Assembly (NCBI GenBank): GCA_030427145.1
Contig: JAUHWT010000004.1
Location: forward strand, 124,001-188,000
Length of the DNA: 64,000 bases
Direction of reading: 5' to 3'
From: Alphaproteobacteria bacterium
GTDB lineage: Bacteria > Pseudomonadota > Alphaproteobacteria > Rhodobacterales > Rhodobacteraceae
The position numbers and the translations under genes are program-made. Below are positions 1-8,290 of this stretch, one piece after another. Under the pieces are notes generated by a model, which did no database searches, had not been told where the DNA came from, and saw nothing but the letters and a program-made list of their open reading frames with translations. Positions within the stretch are counted from its first letter, which is position 1; every line of letters begins with the position of its first letter.

Positions 1-1170
1 CTCTCCCTGACCCGCGAAGACAACGTCAATAATCTCCTCGCGATCCATCGCCAGCGACAATGCGACGCGGAAATCCTTTTCATTGTAAAGCTTGCGTTTT
101 TCCGGATCGTCGTGGGTCAGGTTCAGCTGGAAAATCGCGTGGTTCATTCGCGCGTCAGTAGTCGCTTTAAGCGTATAGCCACCGCTGTCCTGCCCGTCAT
201 AAATAACCGGTTTGTTGGTCACCGTCGCGAAATGCCGGTTGGAGAAATCAACTTCGCCATTCACGACCTTCAGAACGATGTCCTCGACATTTTCGGTCTG
301 AACCATCTGCACCTTGTCGATATAGGGAAGCTGCTGACCCTCGGTATCGACCTTGAAGAAATACGGGTTCCGCTCAAATTCGATCAGCTGGTTCAGGCCG
401 TCATAAGGCGTGACCTGCCTCCAGGCAAAGAGCAGCGGCCGGTCCTCATCCACGAAGTTGAAAAAACAGCTCTGTTCAATCGCCTGCGACCAGCCGTCAA
501 AACCCGCATCCTGCGCGGCCTGGTTGGCATCCGGGTTCACATCAGGGAAGTATTTCCCGCAGTAGTGCTTCGCCGCATTGACAATGAACTGCCCCTCAAC
601 CGTTGCCAGACGCTCCAGGAAAAGACCATTGGGATCTGAAAGGGTAACCTTAAACGTCAGCGGATCGATGACCTCGCCGCTGATCTTCTCCCATTCGAAA
701 CCGCCCGGCTTGCGACCGGCGTAGGCCGGGCTTGTCATGATATCGAGTGCGAATTTGAGGTCCTCGGCAGTAAACGGTTCTCCGTCCGACCATTTGTGCC
801 CCTCGCGCAGGTGGAACGTGAACTCGGTCGCATCCTCATTCACCTCAAACTTTTCCGCCACATTCGGAACGACCTTGGTCCACTCATAATCGTAGGCCAC
901 CAGCGGCTGATAACCCACCGTGCGGCGGATCCATCCCGTGTCATAGGTCCCCTTGAGAGCCGAGCGCCAGACACCACCATAGGTCCCCACAGACTCTATC
1001 GGCGTCAGGACCATCGGGTTGTCCGGCACACGCTCCGCAAGCGGCGGCAGGTTGCCCGCATCGACCTCAGCCTGCAGGGCCGGTGCCTGGGTATAGTCCT
1101 GCCCCAGGGCCGGGCCGGCCAGCGCCGCAAGCGCCGTCAGCGATATGGTCGTGAAATGGGTTCTCAGCAT
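1..1170 (-). CDS. ABC transporter substrate-binding protein, family 5 (3'-truncated by window edge)
   Basis: The reading frame is open for 390 codons from an ATG at 1170 to the window edge, so the C-terminus is missing. The start has a GGAGG ribosome site about 6 bases upstream. The N-terminus is a Sec signal peptide (MLRTHFTTISLTALAALAGP, cleavage probably near residue 22-24), so the protein is periplasmic. Downstream features fit SBP_bac_5 (DppA/OppA type): YGGVWRSAL near residue 63, a FHLREGHKWSDGEPFTAEDL block near 120-140 and DFRVALSLAMDREEI close to the edge. Members of this family bind peptides or, in some catabolic loci, oligosaccharides. It follows an isomerase and a hydroxyacid dehydrogenase on the same strand, so a sugar-derived ligand is an inference from context. 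The permease and ATPase genes would lie beyond position 1. Confidence 0.9.
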   Translation of the reverse strand, partial: MLRTHFTTISLTALAALAGPALGQDYTQAPALQAEVDAGNLPPLAERVPDNPMVLTPIESVGTYGGVWRSALKGTYDTGWIRRTVGYQPLVAYDYEWTKVVPNVAEKFEVNEDATEFTFHLREGHKWSDGEPFTAEDLKFALDIMTSPAYAGRKPGGFEWEKISGEVIDPLTFKVTLSDPNGLFLERLATVEGQFIVNAAKHYCGKYFPDVNPDANQAAQDAGFDGWSQAIEQSCFFNFVDEDRPLLFAWRQVTPYDGLNQLIEFERNPYFFKVDTEGQQLPYIDKVQMVQTENVEDIVLKVVNGEVDFSNRHFATVTNKPVIYDGQDSGGYTLKATTDARMNHAIFQLNLTHDDPEKRKLYNEKDFRVALSLAMDREEIIDVVFAGQGE

Positions 1171-1206
1171 TCGTCGTTCCTCCCGTGGGTTGCTGTATTT
1201 TTCGTT

Positions 1207-1992
1207 TCAGTCCCCGTCGGCGCCGCAAAGCGCGTGCAGGTCCTGAATGTCTGCGCGGTAGTTTTCCTCCGCATCGTCCCGCACGAATTCCAGAAACGCG
1301 CTGCGCGGATGCGGCCAGGGCCCGGCTGGTGTCCAGGCTTCAAACAGGGCGCGCCAGTCCTCCATCCCCTCGGACATCGGTCGGCGCTGCTGGCCCTGAT
1401 CGGTCATGATCCAGTAAAAGACGTGCAGATCCCCCAGCCAGGGCTGCAAAATCCGCATCTCCTCCAGCCAGCGTGCCCGCCCCCTCCCCGGGACCGGCTG
1501 CCAGTAGCTAAAAAGATTTGGATGATCGGCGGCGCGCATCAGATCACGCGCGTCCTCCGCCTCCTCCGTCAGGGTATTGCGGTGGTATTCGACACTGACC
1601 GTGATCTCCTGATCCGCGGCCATGCGGGCCATCCGGGCGAGATCCGCAGCGGTCTGCACAAAACCCGCCTCCCCGGCCTGTTCCCGGGTTTGCTCTCCCG
1701 CCCAGACCCTGATGTTGCCCGCGCCCAGTTTCGCCGCCGTATCAAGAACGGTCCCAAACGCTTCCATGCAGCCCGGCGTTCCCGCCCGCACGTAAGACCC
1801 GTATGAAACCGGAGCCACACCCCGCGTCTCACACATCTCACGAACCAGGGTCGCCAGTTCAAAGTCACCGGGCGGCACATGCCGATCCCCGCCCCATTCG
1901 ATAACCTGCACGCCGGTATCCGCAGCCAGGTCAATCAGCGTGGCCGGAGACAGCTCCCGAAACGTGACGGAACAAAGCCCGGTCCGGATCAT
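1207..1992 (-). CDS. Sugar phosphate isomerase/epimerase-like TIM-barrel protein
   Basis: A 261-residue protein of the xylose-isomerase-like TIM-barrel superfamily (AP_endonuc_2 fold). Recognition rests on the GLCSVTFRELSP start, an early VIEWGGDRHVP strand, VSVEYHRNTL with its metal-ligand type glutamate near mid-protein, and GDLHVFYW late in the chain, a usual metal-site arrangement. These enzymes isomerise or epimerise keto sugars, often inositol- or uronate-derived, with a divalent metal. The chosen ATG at 1992 overlaps the stop of the upstream dehydrogenase as ATGA, which argues for translational coupling; an in-frame ATG 15 bases upstream lies inside that gene and is less likely. The substrate cannot be assigned from sequence alone. 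Confidence 0.82.
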   Translation of the reverse strand: MIRTGLCSVTFRELSPATLIDLAADTGVQVIEWGGDRHVPPGDFELATLVREMCETRGVAPVSYGSYVRAGTPGCMEAFGTVLDTAAKLGAGNIRVWAGEQTREQAGEAGFVQTAADLARMARMAADQEITVSVEYHRNTLTEEAEDARDLMRAADHPNLFSYWQPVPGRGRARWLEEMRILQPWLGDLHVFYWIMTDQGQQRRPMSEGMEDWRALFEAWTPAGPWPHPRSAFLEFVRDDAEENYRADIQDLHALCGADGD

Positions 1993-3011
1993 GCCACGCG
2001 CTCCCAATCGGCAAACAGAACCTCGTGTCTCAGCGCCTCACCACGCGTGAATCGCTCAACATCGTCGAGTACCATTCCGGTCATGTCACAGACCTCGCAG
2101 CCAAATGACCCCGCGACATGTGGTGTAATCGTGACGTTCGGCATCCCCCAAAGCGGGGAGGAATCAGGCAGTGGTTCCGGGTCGGTCACATCCAGCACCG
2201 CGAACAGACGCCCGTCCGCCATCGCGTTCTCAAGAGCGGAACTGTCAATGATGCGTCCCCGTGCGGTGTTGATCAGAAGCGCGCCGTCCCGCATCTTCGC
2301 AAACTGCTTTGCGCCAAAGCTGCGCTCGGTCTCCGGCAACAGCGGCTGATGCAGGCTCACGACATCGCTTTCGCGCAACAGTTCATCCAGCGGAACCAGA
2401 CGCACGCCCATGACATTCGCATCCCGACCGCTGATGAAAGGGTCGTGAAGTAGGATCGTAATCCCGCGCTGCTGCAGATCCGCAATCACTCTACGCCCGA
2501 TCCGCGACGCTCCGATAATACCCACGGTCCGTCCGGTGTTCCCCACGGGACCGGCAAGCACCGCACTCCGTGTGGCGATGCCTGAGCGCTCCCTGCGATA
2601 GAGCTTCCGCCATTCCGGCACCCGCTTCAGGTGCAACAGGACATGGGCGATGGTGAATTCCGCAACCGGCTTGGCGTTCGCATCTGCCGCACTGATCACC
2701 GTCAGGCCCGTGCCATCAAAACTGGGGTTCAGCACGCCCTTCACCGTCCCTGCCAGATGCGCGACCAGTTTCAGCCGTGGCATACGGCGGCGTATCTCGG
2801 CATCAATGGCATTTGAGCGCCAGCCGGTGAAAAGGATCTCAACTTCCGAAAGATGAGGCGCCGCTTCCGGCCCACGTAAGTCAGCGACCGGCTCGGGATG
2901 CAGAAGGTTGGTCACATCCGAGAGACGCGACAGAGCATGGTCACGACAGGCCAGCGGAAAATGAATTTCAAACTGGGGCCGTTCCAGTTGAATGAGTGAT
3001 GAATACCGCAC
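1989..3011 (-). CDS. 2-hydroxyacid dehydrogenase, D-3-phosphoglycerate dehydrogenase-like
   Basis: A D-isomer-specific 2-hydroxyacid dehydrogenase of about 340 residues. It shows the NAD-binding turn VGIIGASRIGRRV and the catalytic set in order: arginine in INTARGRIIDSSAL, glutamate in DVTDPEPLP, histidine in ITPHVAGS. Enzymes of this fold reduce 2-keto acids or oxidise 2-hydroxy acids with NAD(P). I prefer a GTG start at 3011 because a strong GGGGAGG site lies 5 bases upstream. The longer ATG start at 3044 would put the coding sequence within 13 bases of a palindromic candidate operator. It is the first gene of an operon with the isomerase (ATGA overlap) and probably the solute-binding protein. 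A neighbouring LacI-type regulator is the likely controller. Confidence 0.85.
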   Translation of the reverse strand: MRYSSLIQLERPQFEIHFPLACRDHALSRLSDVTNLLHPEPVADLRGPEAAPHLSEVEILFTGWRSNAIDAEIRRRMPRLKLVAHLAGTVKGVLNPSFDGTGLTVISAADANAKPVAEFTIAHVLLHLKRVPEWRKLYRRERSGIATRSAVLAGPVGNTGRTVGIIGASRIGRRVIADLQQRGITILLHDPFISGRDANVMGVRLVPLDELLRESDVVSLHQPLLPETERSFGAKQFAKMRDGALLINTARGRIIDSSALENAMADGRLFAVLDVTDPEPLPDSSPLWGMPNVTITPHVAGSFGCEVCDMTGMVLDDVERFTRGEALRHEVLFADWERVA

Positions 3012-3056
3012 CTGTGCCTCCCCGCAACGGCCTGTCTTGCACAAATGCTTGCATCA

Positions 3057-3074
3057 CTTGCATTGTAATGCAAG
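3057..3074. promoter_or_regulatory. Candidate LacI-family operator (perfect palindrome)
   Basis: CTTGCATT-GT-AATGCAAG is a perfect 8+8 inverted repeat. It lies 46 bases upstream of the preferred GTG start of the hydroxyacid dehydrogenase. A direct partial copy (CTTGCAT) sits at 3048-3054 and a weaker GCAA/TTGC pair at 3090-3101. A related site occurs in front of the adjacent LacI gene at 4214-4230, which suggests one regulator acts on both. Confidence 0.6.
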
Positions 3075-3140
3075 TTTTTTCCTAATTACGCAATTTATTT
3101 GCATGACGCTCGGCGAAACGGTCAAGCCACTGAAAGGAAA

Positions 3141-4169
3141 CTAATTTTTCGAACGCCGCACAGAGTCGCCCGGCTTAAGCGTCACCTGTGTAAGAATTTG
3201 ATGGGTTGGAGATGCCGGCTCCAGGCTGCGCGAGATCAACAAACGAATCGCTTCTGTCCCCAGATGTTGCCAGTCCACATAAAGCGTACTCAGCAGCGGA
3301 GACGAGAATTCCGCAAGCGGAAGACCGTTGAAGCCGAGCAGCGACACATCACCGGGAACGTGATATCCACTCGTTCTCAAATCCTGCATCACGCTCAGTG
3401 CAACCACATCCGCGGCACAGAACACGGCGGAATACGGAAACGGCCCCTGGGACAGCAGATCCTTCATTGTCTCATGCGCCGACAGCTCGTTCACGTTTTC
3501 CATATCAATGTTGTCGCAGGAGACGTCTTCGAACCCGGGTTGCTTGACAGCCGCGAGGAAACCAGCCGTCCGCGCCGCAAGCGTCGGCCGCCGACGCGTG
3601 CCAAGCTGTAGGATGCGGCGATGCCCCATATCCATGAGATACTGCGCCGCCAGCCAACCGCCGAAATAATTGTTCGGAGCAACCTGATCATGGATCATCG
3701 TCGGATCAAGTCCATTGACCAGGACGGTCGGATGCCCCTGATCCCGCAGACTTTTCATCACATCAAGCCCCGGATCGACACCGGCAAAAAGCACACCGGT
3801 TTCCGGCTCTCCGAGTATCTGTTGCGGGATTGCACCATCGTCACCCAGCAGCGCCAGTTCAATTTTCAGCCCCGCCTCCGCGGCCGCCTTCTGCAAACCG
3901 GTCATGACGAAATGATAGATCGATCCCGACCCGGAATTCAGATCCCTTTGCATCTGAACCAGAAGCGCCCGCTTGATCCGGCCCTTTGCCGGTTCAGCAA
4001 TTCCCCCCGGCACCGCCAGTGGCGTGCCCAAATCTGACGCGGCCTGCAAAACCTTTTGCGTCGTCGCGCGACTGATCCCAGGCGCCCCGGATAATACCCG
4101 CGATACGGTCGACACGGAAACGCCAACCGCTCGCGCGATATCCTCCTGCCGTACTTTTGGTTGCCTCAT
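3141..4169 (-). CDS. LacI-family transcriptional repressor
   Basis: A 342-residue regulator. The N-terminal helix-turn-helix is clear: VRQEDIARAVGVSVSTVSRV, residues 5-24, followed by the hinge-helix region. The rest is a periplasmic-binding-protein-like effector domain (ALLVQMQRDLN, VLFAGVDPG, VSLLGFNGLPLAEF). LacI proteins bind palindromic operators as dimers and respond to a sugar or sugar phosphate. The gene lies just upstream of and co-oriented with the dehydrogenase/isomerase operon, separated by a 129-base gap that carries palindromes. A related AT-rich repeat in its own upstream region suggests autoregulation. The effector is unknown. Confidence 0.93.
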   Translation of the reverse strand: MRQPKVRQEDIARAVGVSVSTVSRVLSGAPGISRATTQKVLQAASDLGTPLAVPGGIAEPAKGRIKRALLVQMQRDLNSGSGSIYHFVMTGLQKAAAEAGLKIELALLGDDGAIPQQILGEPETGVLFAGVDPGLDVMKSLRDQGHPTVLVNGLDPTMIHDQVAPNNYFGGWLAAQYLMDMGHRRILQLGTRRRPTLAARTAGFLAAVKQPGFEDVSCDNIDMENVNELSAHETMKDLLSQGPFPYSAVFCAADVVALSVMQDLRTSGYHVPGDVSLLGFNGLPLAEFSSPLLSTLYVDWQHLGTEAIRLLISRSLEPASPTHQILTQVTLKPGDSVRRSKN

Positions 4170-4213
4170 GCCACACTTTCACAAAATCTCCGCCGATCCG
4201 TGTTGTCCAACGT

Positions 4214-4230
4214 TTGCAAAAATTATGCAA
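4214..4230. promoter_or_regulatory. Candidate operator upstream of LacI gene 1
   Basis: TTGCA-AAAATTA-TGCAA is an inverted repeat in an AT-rich patch 45-61 bases before the LacI start, followed by another TTGCAATTGC-like stretch at 4236-4245. The TTGCA/TGCAA half sites match those of the palindrome at 3057-3074. This supports shared control, but is not proof of binding. Confidence 0.45.
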
Positions 4231-4303
4231 GTTTTTTGCAATTGCGCACGCGATTGCCGACCGGCCCAGCCTTCCAGATAAGTGGCGCCTCAGACGTCCA
4301 GCG

Positions 4304-5329
4304 TCACGACCGGATACTCTTCTGCGCCGCCACAAGGCTTGCTACCTGCTCCCGGTTTGCCAGTTTCATCTGCCGCTCCGTGCGTCCGTCAAGAATCGCC
4401 TGAACGTCATGCAGCACCATCTCCCCAATCAACTGCCGCCCACCAGGAACGGCGGCGGCACGATGCGGTGAAAGGATAACATTCGACGCCTTCCGAAGCG
4501 GATCGTCGCGGCGCAGCGGTTCCCCGGGAAAGACATCCGTGGCCAGCGTGATGCGTCCTGCCTCGGCGGCTGCGACAAGCGCCGGGAAGTCGACACACCA
4601 GGCGCGGCTGATGACAATGACAAGCGCACCCTCCCGAAGTTTCCCGACAAGGTCCGCGTTCAGCAGGTTGCGGGTCTCTTCCGACGGCACCGCAGCCATA
4701 ACGACAACCCTGGCCCGCGCGACCAGAGTTTCAAGATCGCACAACTCGACGCCCGGCCCCGCCTCTCTCAGGAACGGATCAAAAGCGAGCACCTCCGGCG
4801 CGAACGGTGCCATCAGCCGCGCGCATTCGCGCGCGATCTGGCCAAAACCGATATATCCGACCGTGGCGCCATAAAGCGTGAAATCGGTCTCTGGCCGGTC
4901 GTCCAGCCAACGCTCGGCCCCACTGCGAAACGCCTCATGCTCGCGCACCAGTCCGCGCCCACCGGCCAGCGCCATGGCAAGCGTCATCTCGGCCACGGAC
5001 TGCCGGAACCCCGGAGCGCAGGACAGCACCTCAACCCCCCTGTCGAAACAGGCGTCATAGGCCAGCCCCTCATTGATCGCTCCGGCAACCTCCATCACCG
5101 CCCGCAGTTTTTTTGCGCGCCCAATCTGCCCGGCCGAAAGCTCCGGAAAAGCCGCCACATAAAATGCCGCCTCATCAATCAGTCCATCCACCCGCGCCGG
5201 GTCCATCGGCCAGTTGCGTCCGCCCTCAATGCGGCACAGTCCGGACAGCGCATCAAAAGTCTCACGCCCAAACAGCTCTTCCAGCTGGCGGAAGTGCTGA
5301 TCCAGGATCATCAGTGGTTTTTCCGTCAT
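4304..5329 (-). CDS. 2-hydroxyacid dehydrogenase (last gene of sugar ABC operon)
   Basis: A 341-residue D-2-hydroxyacid dehydrogenase. The cofactor motif is VGYIGFGQIAREC. The catalytic residues align with the family: arginine in VISRAWCVDF, glutamate in DVFPGEPLRRDDP and histidine in LSPHRAAAVPGG. Reaction type is NAD(P)-dependent interconversion of a 2-keto and a 2-hydroxy acid. The start overlaps the stop of the ABC ATPase gene as ATGA, so it is the distal gene of the operon that begins with LacI gene 2. It is only distantly similar to the dehydrogenase at 1989-3011, so the two probably act on different substrates. The physiological substrate is not evident. Confidence 0.87.
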   Translation of the reverse strand: MTEKPLMILDQHFRQLEELFGRETFDALSGLCRIEGGRNWPMDPARVDGLIDEAAFYVAAFPELSAGQIGRAKKLRAVMEVAGAINEGLAYDACFDRGVEVLSCAPGFRQSVAEMTLAMALAGGRGLVREHEAFRSGAERWLDDRPETDFTLYGATVGYIGFGQIARECARLMAPFAPEVLAFDPFLREAGPGVELCDLETLVARARVVVMAAVPSEETRNLLNADLVGKLREGALVIVISRAWCVDFPALVAAAEAGRITLATDVFPGEPLRRDDPLRKASNVILSPHRAAAVPGGRQLIGEMVLHDVQAILDGRTERQMKLANREQVASLVAAQKSIRS

Positions 5330-6426
5330 GCCGCCGACTGGGCCGCCTGCTTTTCCTGGTCGGTTGCGGGCGCAAAGAGATGCGCTTTCTCATGGTCAAA
5401 ATCGAGCCGGATATGCTCACCCGGCTCAAACACCCGGTCTTCGCCCAGCGAGGCCAAAACCCTGTGCCCGTGCGACAGCCGGATATCAACGATGGTCTCC
5501 GTCCCCAGCCGTTCAGCCAATGTGACCGTCCCTTCCAGTATCCCGCCCTCAGCCACCGGGCGCAGGTCCTGCGGCCGGATACCAAGCGTGGCTTTCGGCG
5601 TCTGCCCCACACCGTCCCGCCAAACCGGCGCGGCAAATTCAGCCACGACGGGCGAATTGACCTTCGCGGACGTACCGTCCTGCGACACGATGTCGACGTC
5701 GAGAAAATTCATCGACGGCGCACCGATAAAGCCCGCAACAAACAGATTGTTGGGCCGGTGATAGAGGTCCATCGGCGCTCCCATCTGCTGCACATATCCG
5801 TCCTTCAGAACCACGATTTTGTCGGCCAGCGTCATCGCCTCGACCTGGTCGTGGGTGACGTATATCATCGTGGCACCCAGAGACTTGTGGAGCTTGCCTA
5901 TCTCCATACGCATGTCGAGCCGCAGTGCCGCATCGAGGTTCGACAGCGGCTCATCGAACAGGAACACCTCGGGGTTGCGGGTGATGGCGCGACCGATGGC
6001 AACCCGCTGGCGCTGACCTCCAGAAAGCTGGCTGGGCCGCCGGTCGAGCAGGTTCTCCATCTGCAAAATGCGCGCGGCCTCCATCACCTTCTCGTCTTTT
6101 TCAGCTTTCGGCGTCTTTGCGATGGTCAGGCCAAACGCGATGTTCTCACGCACCGTCATATGCGGAAAGATGGCATATGACTGAAACACCATGGCAATAC
6201 CGCGCTCCGAAGCCGGCACCTCATTGACGACCCTTGTGCCGATTTCCAGCGTACCGCCGGTGATGTCCTCCAGGCCCGCAATCATCCGCAGAAGCGTGGA
6301 TTTGCCACAGCCGGAGGGACCAACGAAGACAACGAACTCGCCGTCGTTCACGTCGATGTCGACCCCCTTGATGACATCGACCGGGCCGTAGCTTTTCTTG
6401 ATGCCTTTCAGCTTTACGTCTGCCAT
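5326..6426 (-). CDS. ABC transporter ATP-binding protein, UgpC/MalK type
   Basis: A 366-residue carbohydrate-importer ATPase. It has Walker A GPSGCGKST near residue 37, Q-loop VFQSYAIFPHMTV, signature LSGGQRQRVAIGRA, Walker B VFLFDEPLSNLDA and the H-loop VTHDQVEAMTLAD. A C-terminal TOBE/OB regulatory domain follows (LGIRPQDLRPV, DFDHEKAHLF), as in MalK, UgpC and MsmK. The ATG at 6426 is preceded by GGAGG. A longer in-frame ORF upstream is rejected because it would run into the glycosidase gene, which ends 1 base upstream of this start. It energises the two permeases encoded upstream in the same operon. Confidence 0.95.
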   Translation of the reverse strand: MADVKLKGIKKSYGPVDVIKGVDIDVNDGEFVVFVGPSGCGKSTLLRMIAGLEDITGGTLEIGTRVVNEVPASERGIAMVFQSYAIFPHMTVRENIAFGLTIAKTPKAEKDEKVMEAARILQMENLLDRRPSQLSGGQRQRVAIGRAITRNPEVFLFDEPLSNLDAALRLDMRMEIGKLHKSLGATMIYVTHDQVEAMTLADKIVVLKDGYVQQMGAPMDLYHRPNNLFVAGFIGAPSMNFLDVDIVSQDGTSAKVNSPVVAEFAAPVWRDGVGQTPKATLGIRPQDLRPVAEGGILEGTVTLAERLGTETIVDIRLSHGHRVLASLGEDRVFEPGEHIRLDFDHEKAHLFAPATDQEKQAAQSAA

Positions 6427-6427
6427 T

Positions 6428-7408
6428 TCATTTCTCCTCCGCGGCAAGCAGCGCCAGGCGCAGCAGCCCGTCTTCCGAATTTTCAACCACGACCGGGTCG
6501 CTGATCTCCCCCAGGAACGGCCCGCCCTCTTCCGCAAACCAGTTGAAACCGAGCAGTTTCATGCCGGCGTCCGTTTGGACAATGCGCGCGGCATAGCGCT
6601 TCGGGAACGGCGCGCAGTCCAGCAACGGCGCCGGCGCAACACGCCATGGACCGCGCGGGCTCTCGCCAATCAGGCAATGGGTTCCGGTCATTGCTGGTCC
6701 CGCCATGTTTATCGTGCCTGGCGACCAGTACCGTGCCACGACGCAGAACAGACAGTACCAGCGTCCCCCGGCCTCAAAGACCTGCGGAACCTCAAGTTCC
6801 GCAAAACCGCCCGTGAAAACGGGTTCCTGCAGGGTCCATTCATAAAGATCCGGCGAGGTGGCAAATCCAATCGCGCCCGCCTCCATGCCATCATCGACCC
6901 GGCCATCACGGGCCGTGAAAAACATCAACCAGCCATCGCCGTCCGGGTCGCGAATTACATGGGGATCACGGCAGGCCCGCTCATGCCATCTGCCTTCGAC
7001 ATAATCTTCGTACGGCGGAGCGAGATCAAACATCCGCCCGTCGCCGACCCGCTCCCAGTTGTGCAGGTCGGCGCTGACCGCGTGGCCCAGATGCTGCCGC
7101 CGCGCGTTGTCCGCTCTCGCGACGCCGGTGTAGAACAGGTGCCATTTTCCGTCATCGCCGCGAACGACCGATCCGGTCCAGGTGGCAAGGTCATCCCAGG
7201 CCGGAGTGGGCGCCGGGGCAAAACATGTGCCCAGACTGTCCCAAACCGTCAGATCGCGGCTGGTTGCATGGTGATAGCTCACGTTCCAGTGCCGCTGCTC
7301 CGGGTCGCCAATGGATTTCGGCGCCTCCAGGAAGAAACCGTGCCACAGGTCTCCATCCTGAACGTACCAGCTGTCCCAGAGCCATTTATCCTCAAGAGCG
7401 AACCCCAT
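6428..7408 (-). CDS. Cytosolic five-bladed beta-propeller glycosidase (GH32/GH68/GH43-like)
   Basis: A 326-residue protein with no signal peptide, so probably cytoplasmic. The motif order matches the furanosidase beta-propeller clans: an early WLWDSWYV with the candidate nucleophile aspartate, WTGSVV, the ACRDPHVIRD block (RDP, transition-state aspartate) and ELEVPQVFE, which could supply the acid/base glutamate. This resembles fructan-active GH32/GH68 or arabinan-active GH43 enzymes, but I cannot choose between them. Its place between the permease and ATPase genes, overlapping the permease stop by one base, implies that it hydrolyses the imported oligosaccharide inside the cell. Confidence 0.75.
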   Translation of the reverse strand: MGFALEDKWLWDSWYVQDGDLWHGFFLEAPKSIGDPEQRHWNVSYHHATSRDLTVWDSLGTCFAPAPTPAWDDLATWTGSVVRGDDGKWHLFYTGVARADNARRQHLGHAVSADLHNWERVGDGRMFDLAPPYEDYVEGRWHERACRDPHVIRDPDGDGWLMFFTARDGRVDDGMEAGAIGFATSPDLYEWTLQEPVFTGGFAELEVPQVFEAGGRWYCLFCVVARYWSPGTINMAGPAMTGTHCLIGESPRGPWRVAPAPLLDCAPFPKRYAARIVQTDAGMKLLGFNWFAEEGGPFLGEISDPVVVENSEDGLLRLALLAAEEK

Positions 7409-8289
7409 CAGCCTTTGACCCCCGTTGACGCGACGGATGAGATGAACACCCGCTGCAGCGACAGGTAGAACGCGAGGACCGGGACAGTGATCACGGTCAG
7501 ATAGGCCATGACTTCCCCCCAGGGCACGTTGAGCTGATCAGTAAAATATCCCAGCCCCACCATCACCGGGCGGATCGCCTCTTCCTGCACCACCATCAGC
7601 GGCCAGAGGTACTGGTTGTACATGAACAGAAATTTCAGAATGGCGGCGGTGGCAATGACCGGCCCCGAAAGCGGCATGACCACCCGGCGGTAGATCGTCC
7701 ACCAGGACGCCCCCTCAACCCGGCTCGCCTCGATCAGCTCCTTGGGCAGGTCCTTGAAGAACTGCACGAAGAGGAAGATCGACAGCGCGTCGGCGATAAA
7801 CGGCGCGATCTGCACGCGGTAGGTGTTAAGCCAGCCAAGCTCAAAGCCTTCCAGGCCAACCCAGGGCAGTTGCGAGACCATCAGCAACAGCGGAATGAAG
7901 ATCGTCTCATAGGGGATGATCAGCGTCGCCAGCAGGATCGAGAAGATCACCGCCTTGCCACTCCAGTCGACGAAAACAAAAGCGAACGCCGCCAGCGAGC
8001 AGACGAAAAGGCAGAGCAGCACGGTAACCCCGGTGATTAGCACCGAGTTAAGCACAAACACCGCGATCGGCGCGCGCACAAAGGCGTCGGTGTAGTTCTG
8101 CAGTGACAGCTCGCCCACCGGCAGGAAGGCGCGCAGGCTCTTGGTGTCCAAAAGAAGTTGCGACGACGGCTTGAGCGACGACATCACCATGAACAGCAGC
8201 GGAAAAATGAAAATGATCGCAACGAGGATCAGGACGGCATAGCGCGATGCCAGTCGCAACCCACGATTGTCGGCTTTGACAACGGCCAT
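7408..8289 (-). CDS. Carbohydrate ABC transporter permease, MalG type
   Basis: A 293-residue inner-membrane permease with six predicted helices. The first is YAVLILVAIIFIFPLLFMVM after a short cytoplasmic N-terminus. The EAA loop that contacts the ATPase is EASRVEGASWWTIYRRVVMP. A large periplasmic loop follows TM1, as in MalG/UgpE. It pairs with the MalF-type permease encoded one base upstream and with the ATPase downstream to import the ligand delivered by the family-1 binding protein. Confidence 0.93.
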   Translation of the reverse strand: MAVVKADNRGLRLASRYAVLILVAIIFIFPLLFMVMSSLKPSSQLLLDTKSLRAFLPVGELSLQNYTDAFVRAPIAVFVLNSVLITGVTVLLCLFVCSLAAFAFVFVDWSGKAVIFSILLATLIIPYETIFIPLLLMVSQLPWVGLEGFELGWLNTYRVQIAPFIADALSIFLFVQFFKDLPKELIEASRVEGASWWTIYRRVVMPLSGPVIATAAILKFLFMYNQYLWPLMVVQEEAIRPVMVGLGYFTDQLNVPWGEVMAYLTVITVPVLAFYLSLQRVFISSVASTGVKG

Positions 8290-8290
8290 G

